A stretch of 64,000 nt of DNA from Lachnospiraceae bacterium (GTDB lineage Bacteria; Bacillota; Clostridia; Lachnospirales; Lachnospiraceae). The notes under the pieces were generated by a model, which worked only from the letters and a program-made list of their open reading frames with translations, ran no database searches and had not been told where the DNA came from. Position 1 is the stretch's first letter. Every line of letters begins with the position of its first letter. The translations under genes and the position numbers were made by a program. Shown here in pieces: positions 26,843-35,447 of the stretch. The DNA is taken from NCBI GenBank assembly GCA_009779895.1, contig WRBB01000007.1, forward strand, positions 1 to 64,000, read 5' to 3'.

Positions 26843-28996
26843 TCAACCTCCTTCTTGCAAGAGCTTTTGACCACTCTTTTTCTCCAGATAATACAATATC
26901 AATATAGATAATAATAATTCCATACTTAATATTGTAATTGCAACCATAAAAATAATCGGCAAATTCAACGGATACATGAAATATTTACAAATTAAAAACG
27001 ATGCCATTATTTGAACCACTGACATTAAAATCAAATAATAAAAATACTTTTGATTTATCTTTCCAAAGCTATACCCAAAAACTCGCTGCACCGCATATAT
27101 TTTTTTATTGCTATGAAATAAAATGAAAATATTTTGCACCAGCAAAAGCAATATCACCATGAGCAACACAAACAATACAAATACATTCCTCCAAACATTT
27201 TCTCTAATATCCGCCAATTGACGAGTCATTAACTCATCTACTACAATTAAATGCTGTAAATTATGTTCCAGCTCCAACTTCTCCAATGTTGGCAGTAGCA
27301 ATTCATAGGTATCTTGAAAACTGCCGCCTTGCAATTTCACTTTCAATGCGTCTCTGACACCACCACCTAAAACCAATTCCCGCTCTACTGCCAAACTATT
27401 ATTTTCTGTAATCACTCTAATAATTGGATCATGTATAAAATTTCCATTGTCTAAAAACACCTCCGGATTAAATGAAAATACTGACTGCCCTTCTTTTAGC
27501 CAGAGTATTGTAATTTCAGTGGTTTTTAAATATTCCGACACAGAAAGTCCATATACATTTTCGTCAATATCTAACCGCCATTCTTTTTCTTCTTGGAAAA
27601 ACGCTCTGATTTTCGTCTCTTCCTCTTTGTACTGCTCCGGTATCGCAACCAAATAATCTTGATTTTGCTCTGAGATTATAATCTGCTCATTGGCACTATC
27701 ATAAAGAGGGAAACGCTTCAAATAATTTGGATTAACCGTAATATATCTAACATCTACTTTATCATAAAGTAAAGAATCAGGCTCATACGACCTTGCATTT
27801 ATAAAAAGTGAACCCATTGCATTTAGTACCGGATATAATTCTTGATTTATTCTTACATCCATTTGATATATTTCTTTTGGTTGGGCATCCCCTGTATACA
27901 AAGGATAAAACATCGCATAATCACCACTTATTTCCCATTTTTGAAACATTTCTTCTTTTATATTCCACTCACTATAATCTAACCATGCGCTAGAACCAAC
28001 AAATAATGCCAAAACAGAAATACATACCTTAAAACAGACATTTATAAGTAACATTGTCTTTTTATTGGATTTATTATTTAATCCTTTATATGCAGGTGTT
28101 TGCGCAATAACAAAACAAGTTAAACCAGAGGATACTAAAATAGCCAAACATAATAGCACTTGTTTATATATTACTTGAAATAAAAAATACATTTCTCCAT
28201 AAAAAATCGAAATCACCAAACCTACACCTACAATGCTTATGCATATCATACCAAAGGCAGTCATAATCCATCGCCCTACAACTTGATACCAAATAAGCCC
28301 ACCGGATAAACCATTCAGTTTCAGAATACTGATTTGTTTTTGCCTTACAACTACATAATACATAAGCAAAATAACAAGAACCACAATCATAAAAAACAAC
28401 CACAGCTCCACTGTTTGGTTTAAATCAATAGGAACTTCCATCATCGTTTGACTTATAAAATCAGCATAACTAAGTGGTGCTCCTATATCAATGCCTTTCT
28501 CCTTAAAATATTGATTTAATCTTTCTGCAAAATCCTCTAAAAACATCTCCAAACTTATGGGCGTAGCAAGTTCAACACTATAATACCCATAAGTAGGGAG
28601 AGATTCATATAATTGCTGAAAAGGAAAAATATACACGGAATATCCTGTGCCAAAACTATTCACAGCTCCCATTTGCTCTTGCCCATCGAGCATCTCCCAA
28701 AAATCTGTTTCTTTTACAAAATAAACATACTTAGAGATTACCATATCCCCCTTTTCATCATATAAGGTGCTTGTACGAAAAAGATTTGATCCTCTAGCCT
28801 GTGCCGTTTCAGTCAACATCGTATTAATTAATTCCGGATTCGCAAACATCAATTCATTTGGAATATAAAAAGGTTCTGCAAATCCATTTTCAAAATGACG
28901 TATCTTTTGCATGGTCGAGGCACTGTACGCCTGATAACTATGCCATAATAAATAAACTGAAATGGCTACCATGATTATCACAATAAACTTTCTCAT
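26843..28996 (-). CDS. bacteriocin-associated integral membrane (immunity/export) protein
   Basis: A 717-residue membrane protein with a FtsX/MacB-like topology. It has an N-terminal span (residues 4-20), a large outside domain, three or four spans near 205-305 and one near 325, a second large outside domain (about 345-605), and three spans at the C-terminus. This size and layout match the TIGR01654-type bacteriocin-associated membrane proteins from memory. The ATG at 28996 follows AAAGGA by seven bases; a TTG two codons upstream is less likely. It lies between the bacteriocin gene and the ATPase. Role: export of, or immunity to, the bacteriocin; which one is unsettled in this family. Confidence 0.85.
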   Translation of the reverse strand: MRKFIVIIMVAISVYLLWHSYQAYSASTMQKIRHFENGFAEPFYIPNELMFANPELINTMLTETAQARGSNLFRTSTLYDEKGDMVISKYVYFVKETDFWEMLDGQEQMGAVNSFGTGYSVYIFPFQQLYESLPTYGYYSVELATPISLEMFLEDFAERLNQYFKEKGIDIGAPLSYADFISQTMMEVPIDLNQTVELWLFFMIVVLVILLMYYVVVRQKQISILKLNGLSGGLIWYQVVGRWIMTAFGMICISIVGVGLVISIFYGEMYFLFQVIYKQVLLCLAILVSSGLTCFVIAQTPAYKGLNNKSNKKTMLLINVCFKVCISVLALFVGSSAWLDYSEWNIKEEMFQKWEISGDYAMFYPLYTGDAQPKEIYQMDVRINQELYPVLNAMGSLFINARSYEPDSLLYDKVDVRYITVNPNYLKRFPLYDSANEQIIISEQNQDYLVAIPEQYKEEETKIRAFFQEEKEWRLDIDENVYGLSVSEYLKTTEITILWLKEGQSVFSFNPEVFLDNGNFIHDPIIRVITENNSLAVERELVLGGGVRDALKVKLQGGSFQDTYELLLPTLEKLELEHNLQHLIVVDELMTRQLADIRENVWRNVFVLFVLLMVILLLLVQNIFILFHSNKKIYAVQRVFGYSFGKINQKYFYYLILMSVVQIMASFLICKYFMYPLNLPIIFMVAITILSMELLLSILILYYLEKKSGQKLLQEGG

Positions 28997-29038
28997 AATC
29001 AAATCCTTTCTATGATAAAAAATAACCTACTAAAAATA

Positions 29039-29467
29039 TTATCTAACATCATAATATGCATACGCCGTACGATTTATTCTTCCAATCACCTCTGACTTTG
29101 CCCAAATATTTCTATTTTTCCAACCACTTGTACCTATTTTCCCATCTAAAGTTACAGTTGTACGAGATTGTTTGTTTGGATGCATATACTCTGAATATGC
29201 TATTTTATAATTTTTTGACTCAGAAAGATAAGTACCATATCTCCATGTCCCACCCTCTTTCTTTACAGTGATACGCGAAAAAGGTGTCACTTCATCAGGT
29301 ATATAAATTTCATATTTTCCTATTGTTTCAATACTTACCACTCCTTTCGCTTTCTCATCCATCTGAATATCCGATGCATAAACATTATTCACCAATAAAC
29401 CTCCACTCCAAAAAGATATTGCCAACAAAGATACTACCGCTATTACTTTTATTTTCTTATTTCTCAT
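29039..29467 (-). CDS. lactococcin-972-family bacteriocin precursor
   Basis: A 142-residue secreted precursor. Residues 1-32 are a Sec signal peptide (KKIKVIAVVSLLAISFW, then a likely cut after VYAS). The mature part carries the family hallmarks: GGTWRYGT (72-79), a Tyr-rich SEYMHPNKQS (92-101), SGWKNRNIWAKSEV (about 114-127) and the ending TAYAYYDVR. Lactococcin 972 acts on dividing Gram-positive cells by binding lipid II; that is family knowledge. The mature protein here is longer than the 66-residue archetype by about 40 residues at its N-terminus. No leader double-glycine is present. It is the first gene of the operon. Confidence 0.88.
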   Translation of the reverse strand: MRNKKIKVIAVVSLLAISFWSGGLLVNNVYASDIQMDEKAKGVVSIETIGKYEIYIPDEVTPFSRITVKKEGGTWRYGTYLSESKNYKIAYSEYMHPNKQSRTTVTLDGKIGTSGWKNRNIWAKSEVIGRINRTAYAYYDVR

Positions 29468-29973
29468 TTATTGTAAGTTCCTTTCTTTCTGCTAATTAAT
29501 TATAAATTTCTACTAAATCCACACTACCTTGCTTCCACTAAATTTTCTTTAAATATTTTATCAAAAAAACTTATTTTCCCCTCACCTCCATACCATCTAT
29601 ATCTATTTCATCTTCTTTGGAAAACCTTGCTACAGAACCTGCATAAATTGTAGCATTGATTATCTATAACAGAGGAGAAGTAAAGAGTTACTTCTGAATA
29701 CCTCCAATCCAATTATACATCGGTAAGCAATATGCGTAAAGGGGAAATTCTCCCCTTTACGTATCATCATTGCAAGGGCTATAATTTTATCTGAAGTATT
29801 TACAAACAAGTCTACAAAGAACTAGTCAATGCTACAGTTTGTGCAGATTCTATGGCAAAATTTCCACAGCAAAAAATTATATAGGAGGGATGTCCATATT
29901 CAAATTTATCATGTAACAAAAAGTTAACTATTATGTTATTTAAAGGTTATTGAGGTGTAGAAAGGATTTTAAA
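29468..29973. other. 506-bp divergent intergenic region with two hairpins and a coding-like fragment
   Basis: No full gene seen. Contents: a TATAAT-like -10 on the minus strand near 29499-29504 for the bacteriocin gene (no good -35); an 8-bp hairpin at 29676-29695; an 11-bp hairpin at 29735-29761 (CGTAAAGGGGA stem); and a candidate plus-strand promoter, TTATCA (29906-29911) and TATTAT (29929-29934), before the secreted-protein gene. On the minus strand near 29580-29675 a short open frame reads INATIYAGSVARFSKEDE and stops, with no start or ribosome site; it may be a gene remnant. Confidence 0.5.
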
Positions 29974-30618
29974 ATGAAAAATGAAAAAATGAAAAAAAAC
30001 AGTATAAAAATATTTACAATGTTATTATGTTTAACATTATTAACTAGTACAACCATTTTTACGAATGCCCAGAATGTAAGCCCTCCGGAAAATGAAGGAG
30101 CAAAAATGAACTTTATAAGTATTGATGATGAAACAGGTATAGCAAATGATGGACTTCCTATAAAGCAAAGCAGAAAAGTGAGCGGTACGATATGGAGCAG
30201 CACTTGGTATGCAGGAACGAATTTAAAGGTTGTCGAAAAAGCAATTGCGACAGGTGAATCAAATATAGAAAAACGATTTGTTAAGTACCTAACAGGATCT
30301 TGGGCAAAAGCAGAAGATTACTCATGGAGCAAAAGCAATTCTGCATCATGGAGTATTTCAGCTTCCGCAACTGCCGAGGTAGCGAATGCCGTCCGAACAT
30401 CTTTGGGATTATCCGCTTCAAGAACGACAACTTATAGTGTTACAGTCAAGATACCAGCGATTAAAACGAAATATAGTAAACTTGGTTTTGCGAATGATTA
30501 TTTTAGACAAAATTATAAATATACAATGACTGTCGATGGGAAACAAACACAGTCTCATACAGGCTATATTGATACACCAACTAAAAATAGCTATTTAATT
30601 GTTTATTACCAAAAATAA
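29974..30618 (+). CDS. secreted beta-rich protein, family unknown
   Basis: A 214-residue protein I do not recognise. It has a signal peptide (basic start, then FTMLLCLTLLTSTTIFTNA, cut likely near residue 33). The mature part has WSSTWYAGTNLKV, then a Ser/Trp/Thr-rich stretch with alternating small and bulky residues (SWSKSNSASWSISASA, later LGLSASRTTTYSVTV), which looks like long amphipathic beta strands. The end NSYLIVYYQK is also beta-like. Aerolysin-type pore-forming or other beta-hairpin toxins show such alternation, but this is only a pattern. The ATG at 29974 follows AAAGGA; an upstream TTG in frame is less likely. It lies divergent from the bacteriocin operon and 60 bp before a lipoprotein gene. 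Confidence 0.7.
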   Translation: MKNEKMKKNSIKIFTMLLCLTLLTSTTIFTNAQNVSPPENEGAKMNFISIDDETGIANDGLPIKQSRKVSGTIWSSTWYAGTNLKVVEKAIATGESNIEKRFVKYLTGSWAKAEDYSWSKSNSASWSISASATAEVANAVRTSLGLSASRTTTYSVTVKIPAIKTKYSKLGFANDYFRQNYKYTMTVDGKQTQSHTGYIDTPTKNSYLIVYYQK

Positions 30619-30678
30619 TAACTCGCATCTTTTATTTGTATTTTACTGATAAAGTGTACGAAAGGATAGGAAAAACTT

Positions 30679-31437
30679 ATGAAAAAGATATGTATTACCG
30701 TATTATGTGTCTGCATACTATTTACAGGATGTGCTGTCAAAAGAGAAAAACGCGGATTTTTCGCTTGGATGGATGGATATTTAGCTATGGCACAAGGAGA
30801 AGAATTTGGCATTGCCTTGACCTATTTTTTTGAACCCGGCAATGCTCCTTTTACAACAGATGAAATTTACAGTCTATCTTTTGGGGGAGTAAAACAAGTA
30901 GAAATAGTGAATTTTTCCATTACTTCTTTGGATTCTGATATGCCTTTACAATATGCAGCATATTCTTTTGATTTAGATATTAAAGCTATGGAAAAGGGCG
31001 TTTTTAAGACTGATACCTTAGTGGCTACAATGAGCAACAATTCCTCTATTACTTTTCGAATTGGAGAATGGGTTTTTGATGTTGAAGAATTCGCATTACC
31101 TCCGGAAGCAGAAAATAAAATTAACGTGTGGAGTTCACCGGCAGCCGGAAGTAATCCAAGGGTATTTGCATATGCTTATTCTATTATTGATGATATAAAA
31201 ATAAAGGAAATTTGGCTATCAGAACATGTTGTTTTATCAGAAGAGAATGGTTTACCACTTTCCAATGAAATTGAATTACCTCAAATCATAAATGCCCCGA
31301 TTAATTTTATTCGCCCCAAAATTATTCTTGATACTGGCGGTGAGGAGATGGTTGCTTTGGGAATGAGTTACTATAGTGGAGCCATAAATATACAAAAAGA
31401 TGTTTTAGAAAAAAGTAAAGAACTGAACGGCAAGTAA
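30679..31437 (+). CDS. hypothetical lipoprotein
   Basis: A 252-residue protein with a lipobox: KKICITVLCVCILFTGC, the cysteine at residue 18. The mature part is a soluble, acidic, beta-rich domain on the outer face of the membrane with no motif I recognise. It follows the secreted beta-rich protein by 60 bp in the same direction, with AAAGGA upstream of the ATG, so the two may be co-expressed. If the upstream protein is a toxin, this lipoprotein would be a natural surface immunity protein; this is inference from order alone. Confidence 0.75.
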   Translation: MKKICITVLCVCILFTGCAVKREKRGFFAWMDGYLAMAQGEEFGIALTYFFEPGNAPFTTDEIYSLSFGGVKQVEIVNFSITSLDSDMPLQYAAYSFDLDIKAMEKGVFKTDTLVATMSNNSSITFRIGEWVFDVEEFALPPEAENKINVWSSPAAGSNPRVFAYAYSIIDDIKIKEIWLSEHVVLSEENGLPLSNEIELPQIINAPINFIRPKIILDTGGEEMVALGMSYYSGAINIQKDVLEKSKELNGK

Positions 31438-31474
31438 AAACACCATTTCATTATCAAACTATTTTTTTTAAGCA

Positions 31475-31505
31475 TTGACTCTTACGTTACGTTATAGTTT
31501 ATAGT
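31475..31505 (+). promoter_or_regulatory. MerR-class promoter with 19-bp spacer
   Basis: TTGACT (31475-31480) and TATAGT (31500-31505) are separated by 19 bp. This overlong spacer is the hallmark of promoters activated by MerR-family proteins, which twist the DNA to realign the hexamers. The spacer holds the repeated ACGTTACGTTA sequence. It lies 31 bases before the regulator's own ATG, so autoregulation is likely. Confidence 0.7.
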
Positions 31506-31536
31506 AAAATTAGTTTCACAGAAAGAGGTGAGAACA

Positions 31537-32277
31537 ATGAAGCTAAAAATTAATGAAGTAGCCAAACTTACAGGCATAACAGTCAGAACACTCCATTATT
31601 ATGATGAAATTGGACTGTTATCTCCAAGCGAAGTTACTGAAGCAGGCTATCGTCTATATGATGAAAGGGCATTGCATTATCTGCAACAAATACTATTTTT
31701 TAGAGAACTTGATTTCCAATTAAATCAAATCAAAGAAATAGTTACCGACCCCACTTTTAATGCGAATGACGCGTTAAAAAATCATCAAGATTTATTAACT
31801 AAAAAACGAGATCGTATTGACAAGTTAATAAAACTTGTAAAAAAAACAATTAAAGGAGGAACTGGTATGAGTTTCAAAGAATTTGACATTTCGGAAATTG
31901 AAGCACTGAAAGAAAAGTATGCCACAGAAGTTAAGGAGCATTGGGGGCACACAGCCGCATATGCTGAAAGTACAAAAAAGACCAAAAATTATGACACAGC
32001 AAAATGGAATGAACTTCAAAAAGTACAAGACAGCATTTTTCTTCGTTTTGCTGAAAGCATGGGTAAAGAACCCAGTCATACAGATATCCAAGCTCTTGTA
32101 AAAGAACGGCAAGACTTCATCACAAATAATTTCTACGTTTGTTCAAATGAAATGTTACAAGAACTTGCTCAAATGAATTTGACAGACGAAAGATTTAAGA
32201 AAAACATTGACAAATTTGCTGATGGTTTGACTGAATTCATTGCAAAAGCTACAGATATTTATTGTAAGCAAGCGTAA
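31537..32277 (+). CDS. MerR-family regulator with TipAS drug-recognition domain
   Basis: A 246-residue TipA-like protein. Residues 1-70 are the MerR winged HTH (LKINEVAKLTGITVRTLHYY, then LSPSEVTEAGYRLY), residues 75-108 a dimer coiled coil, and residues about 125-246 the TipAS domain (EHWGHTAAYAES, then FYVCSNEMLQELAQM). TipA proteins bind thiopeptides and other cyclic peptides and activate their own promoter. An AAAGGAGG at 31852-31859 lies seven bases before the in-frame ATG at 31867, so a short TipAS-only form of 136 residues may be made, as in Streptomyces. The ATG at 31537 follows AGAGGTGAG; the GTG at 31528 is less likely. Confidence 0.9.
   Translation: MKLKINEVAKLTGITVRTLHYYDEIGLLSPSEVTEAGYRLYDERALHYLQQILFFRELDFQLNQIKEIVTDPTFNANDALKNHQDLLTKKRDRIDKLIKLVKKTIKGGTGMSFKEFDISEIEALKEKYATEVKEHWGHTAAYAESTKKTKNYDTAKWNELQKVQDSIFLRFAESMGKEPSHTDIQALVKERQDFITNNFYVCSNEMLQELAQMNLTDERFKKNIDKFADGLTEFIAKATDIYCKQA
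31852..31869 (+). promoter_or_regulatory. internal ribosome binding site and start for a TipAS-only product
   Basis: AAAGGAGG (31852-31859) followed after seven bases by an in-frame ATG (31867-31869) inside the MerR/TipA gene. The product would be residues 111-246, the drug-binding domain alone. Streptomyces tipA makes both forms this way. Confidence 0.65.
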
Positions 32278-32348
32278 TGGATAGTAGGTCAAGGAGCAAT
32301 TTGACGGTTTTTAATTTTTGTTGATGATGGAATGTACTTGCTTGTGAT

Positions 32349-32394
32349 ATACTCCCATCTTTGACACTTGTATAAAGGTAAAAGATGGGAGTAT
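32349..32394. terminator. bidirectional hairpin between the MerR gene and the inositol operon
   Basis: Perfect 14-bp inverted repeat (ATACTCCCATCTTT / AAAGATGGGAGTAT) around an 18-base loop, placed between two convergent transcription units. Strong stem; no long T-run. Confidence 0.65.
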
Positions 32395-32419
32395 AACAAT
32401 ATTCTTATGCTTAATCCAC

Positions 32420-33433
32420 TTAAAATGAAATCTCCGCTATTTTCACCGGACGTCTCTCTTCCACCGACTTTTTCGCCGCCAAACCCATCAACACCGGCTT
32501 CAATCCATCCATTACCCCAAGGGGTGTATCTGTATCATTCACAATGGCCGAAATAAAACATTCCACTTCTTTGGCAAAGGATTCCATATAACGCTCCAAG
32601 AAAAAATACAATGGCTTTTCTCCTATCACTCCATCTACAGTACTTAATACCGCTGTCGTATTTGTGTCATTCGCTGTCGCCACCATACCTTTTGCACCAA
32701 AGACTTCTGCTCTTTGATCATAACCGTAAACCGCTTGCCGTGAATTATCAATCACAGCAATTGCGCCGTTTGCCATTTTAAGCGTAATAACCGCAGTATC
32801 TACATCTCCTGCTTTTCCAATTGCAGGATCAACCAAAACAGCCGCTTCTACAAAAATTTCCTCCGCATCACAACCGGCCAAAAAACGCACCATATCAAAA
32901 TCATGAATGGTCATATCCAAAAACATCCCACCAGACACGGCTGCATATTCTGCAGATGGTGGCTCAGGATCTCTGGAAGTTACACGAATGATGTGTGGTT
33001 CACCAATCTTACCCGCTGCAACCGCTGCTTGTACAGCCGCAAAGTTATGATCAAAACGACGATTAAATCCTACTTGATATTTTACGTTTGAACCCTCTAA
33101 AGCCTGAATAACCTCTTTGATTTTTTCTACATCATAGTCAATCGGTTTTTCACAAAATACATGTTTGCCCGCATGGATTGCTTCTACAGAAATATTGGAA
33201 TGGGTATCTGTAGAAGAACAAATCAACACCGCATCAATTTCCGGATCCGTCAAAATTTCTCTATAATCCTTAACTGCATGTTCTATACCCATGCTTTTTG
33301 CCCATTCAATCATTTCATCATTCATAAACGGATCCGCTATGGTTTTCACTTTTGCATAATGGATACGTGTACCAATGCTGGTTGCATGTACTTTTCCAAT
33401 TCGGCCTGCGCCAATAATACCCACTGTAATCAT
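32420..33433 (-). CDS. iolG: myo-inositol 2-dehydrogenase (Gfo/Idh/MocA family)
   Basis: A 337-residue NAD-dependent dehydrogenase with Rossmann motif GIIGAGRIGKVHA (residues 5-17), catalytic CEKPID (93-98), GFNRRFDHNF (about 124-133) and the substrate-binding DMTIHDFDMVRFL (about 171-183). The GFNRRFD and SRDP-type loops are those of bacterial IolG, which oxidises myo-inositol to scyllo-inosose. It is the last gene of the minus-strand operon with iolE and a second dehydrogenase, 26 bp after iolE. AGAGGAGG precedes the ATG. A related substrate such as another inositol isomer is possible. Confidence 0.88.
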   Translation of the reverse strand: MITVGIIGAGRIGKVHATSIGTRIHYAKVKTIADPFMNDEMIEWAKSMGIEHAVKDYREILTDPEIDAVLICSSTDTHSNISVEAIHAGKHVFCEKPIDYDVEKIKEVIQALEGSNVKYQVGFNRRFDHNFAAVQAAVAAGKIGEPHIIRVTSRDPEPPSAEYAAVSGGMFLDMTIHDFDMVRFLAGCDAEEIFVEAAVLVDPAIGKAGDVDTAVITLKMANGAIAVIDNSRQAVYGYDQRAEVFGAKGMVATANDTNTTAVLSTVDGVIGEKPLYFFLERYMESFAKEVECFISAIVNDTDTPLGVMDGLKPVLMGLAAKKSVEERRPVKIAEISF

Positions 33434-33458
33434 TTTTTTCCTCCTCTATAGGCTTGCT

Positions 33459-34358
33459 TTATAATCCTGTTTTTTCTCCAATGAATGTTCTTGCTTTTAC
33501 AGCATATACAAAGGGATTTGCCACAGCAGGGTCCTGTTCTGCCTCAACAACCATATAACCCGCATAATTACTTTGGGCAAGTACGGCAAAAATCGGGGCA
33601 AAATCCAAACTACCATCACCCGGCACTGTAAAAGCTCCTTTTCGAACACTTTCCAAAAAGCTCCATCCTTCTACTTTTGCTTGTGCAACCACTTCTTGGC
33701 GAATGTCCTTTAAATGAACATGCTTAATCCTGCTTGCATATTTTTGCACCATTTCCAACGGATCTTCACCACAGTAAGCAAAATGCCCTGTATCAAATAA
33801 CAAATGAACATATTGCGGATCTGTATGCGCCATCATCCGCTCTACTTCAGCAGCATTTTCTACCACCGTTCCCATATGATGATGGAACGTCAAATAAATT
33901 CCATACTCCGTTATGGCAATTTTCCCCAACTGGTTCATACCCGCACAAAATATAGTCCATTCTTCCTCATTCATTACATATTTGTCACCAAATATGGCTA
34001 CATTTTGTTTCCCTTGCGTACTATAACTTTGCTCAGAAACACCAATTACCTTAGCGCCTACCGCTCTTAAAAATTCTAATTGAGTCCGAAACGCTTTTTC
34101 TACCTCCGCAAAAGGTCGGGTAATCAGAAAACACGAAAACCATTGGTTACAAATTTCCATACCACGAATATCCAAATATTGTTTCAACACCACCGGATCC
34201 TTGGGGTACTTATTTCCCACTTCCGAACCGGTAAAACCGGCCAATGCCATTTCACTCACACACTGTTCAAAGGTATTTTCTTTGCCCAACTCCGGCAAAT
34301 CATCATTGGTCCATCCGATTGGAGCTATACCTAACTTTACTTTACTTTTATCTAACAT
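33459..34358 (-). CDS. iolE: myo-inosose-2 dehydratase
   Basis: A 299-residue TIM-barrel enzyme (xylose isomerase-like). It begins VKLGIAPIGWTNDDLPELG, the IolE signature, and keeps metal-binding residues in YLTFHHHMGTVVE (near 146), FDTGHFAYCGEDP (near 183), HVHLKDI (near 208) and VVEAEQDP (near 265). It dehydrates scyllo-inosose to 3D-trihydroxycyclohexane-dione, the second step of inositol breakdown. The ATG at 34358 follows GGAG; a longer reading upstream would overlap the neighbour and is not favoured. The start lies 18 bp after the end of the upstream dehydrogenase gene. Confidence 0.9.
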   Translation of the reverse strand: MLDKSKVKLGIAPIGWTNDDLPELGKENTFEQCVSEMALAGFTGSEVGNKYPKDPVVLKQYLDIRGMEICNQWFSCFLITRPFAEVEKAFRTQLEFLRAVGAKVIGVSEQSYSTQGKQNVAIFGDKYVMNEEEWTIFCAGMNQLGKIAITEYGIYLTFHHHMGTVVENAAEVERMMAHTDPQYVHLLFDTGHFAYCGEDPLEMVQKYASRIKHVHLKDIRQEVVAQAKVEGWSFLESVRKGAFTVPGDGSLDFAPIFAVLAQSNYAGYMVVEAEQDPAVANPFVYAVKARTFIGEKTGL

Positions 34359-34375
34359 CTTTTTTTCTCCATATC

Positions 34376-35395
34376 TTATAAATTGATTAATTCTCCCGTT
34401 TGCCAAGATTTTCTACATGCCTCAGCAACAATCGTTGCTTGCAAACCATCATTGGCCGATACCTCCGGTTGTTTTCCTTTGTTGATACAAGCAACAAACG
34501 CTCTCATTTCATCTATAAAAGCCTGTTTAAAACGCTCCGAAAAATTTTGAGACGTAGGTCGAACCACACCATGCTCATTGCATATCGTTACCAAATTTTT
34601 CTCCGGATGATGTGCCAAAGAAATTGTTCCCTTTGTTCCAATCAATTCCATTTCCACATGATAACCATGGACCGCATTTCTACCTGCCACCAAAAAAGCA
34701 ATGGTCTTGTCTTGCATTTCCAACATAGCCGCTCCCGTTTCCAATTCTCCAGCCTCATCCAACTCCGGGTAAGCCGCATTTTTACCCAAAGCCCAAACTC
34801 GTTTTACCTCTGTTTTGGTAAACCAACGCAACAAATCAATATCATGAATGGACATATCCGCAAAAATACCGCCACTATTGCTTCTTTTGGCAAATTTCAC
34901 AAAACTTTCCATGCCACTACTTGGGTCAATACCATAACAGCGTACCACCGTCAAATCGCCAATTTCACCCGCCTCTACCAATTCCTTTGCATACTGGTAG
35001 GATGCATCATAACGACGCATAAAACCCAAAAAGAAAACCTGATCAAAATGCTGCTCTATAGTTGTGATTGTCCGTTTGATTTCATCCACATCCAGACCAA
35101 TCGGTTTCTCACAAAATACATGCTTGCCTGCCAAAAGAGCCAATTGTATTTGTTCCAAATGAAAACCCGATGGAGACACAATCACAACGCCATCAAGTTC
35201 AGGGTTTTTTATCATATCCACATAAGAGGAATACGTATCTTTTACACCCAACGTTTCTTTTGCATAATCCAATTCTTCCGGCACAATGCTGCAAGCAGCA
35301 ATCAATTCACTGCCGGGAACATGCCATGCAATATTTTCACCATGAATCCGTCCTAATCTACCCAATCCAACAATTCCAAATTTCAAACGCTTCAT
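34376..35395 (-). CDS. second inositol-type dehydrogenase (Gfo/Idh/MocA family)
   Basis: A 339-residue paralogue of the iolG product with Rossmann motif FGIVGLGRLGRIHGENIA (residues 6-23), CEKPIG (about 97-102), GFMRRYDASYQY (about 128-139) and ADMSIHDIDLLRW (about 181-193). Two such enzymes in one operon usually cover different inositol isomers or the reverse reaction (scyllo-inositol, D-chiro-inositol), as IolG, IolW and IolX do in Bacillus; the assignment is inferred. It has GAGGT upstream of its ATG and lies 52 bp after the permease gene. Confidence 0.87.
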   Translation of the reverse strand: MKRLKFGIVGLGRLGRIHGENIAWHVPGSELIAACSIVPEELDYAKETLGVKDTYSSYVDMIKNPELDGVVIVSPSGFHLEQIQLALLAGKHVFCEKPIGLDVDEIKRTITTIEQHFDQVFFLGFMRRYDASYQYAKELVEAGEIGDLTVVRCYGIDPSSGMESFVKFAKRSNSGGIFADMSIHDIDLLRWFTKTEVKRVWALGKNAAYPELDEAGELETGAAMLEMQDKTIAFLVAGRNAVHGYHVEMELIGTKGTISLAHHPEKNLVTICNEHGVVRPTSQNFSERFKQAFIDEMRAFVACINKGKQPEVSANDGLQATIVAEACRKSWQTGELINL

Positions 35396-35447
35396 CTTTT
35401 ATTTACCTCATAAAAACCCAAACATCAAACATTCTATCTTTCTAATC

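Noticed and set aside
29890..29916. A tiny leader peptide (MSIFKFIM) ahead of the secreted-protein gene
   Set aside because: The GGAGGG abuts the ATG with no spacer, and eight codons could arise by chance.
34400..35356. A long open frame opposite the second inositol dehydrogenase gene
   Set aside because: It is antisense to a clearly functional gene with intact motifs, has no ribosome site and shows no recognisable domain.
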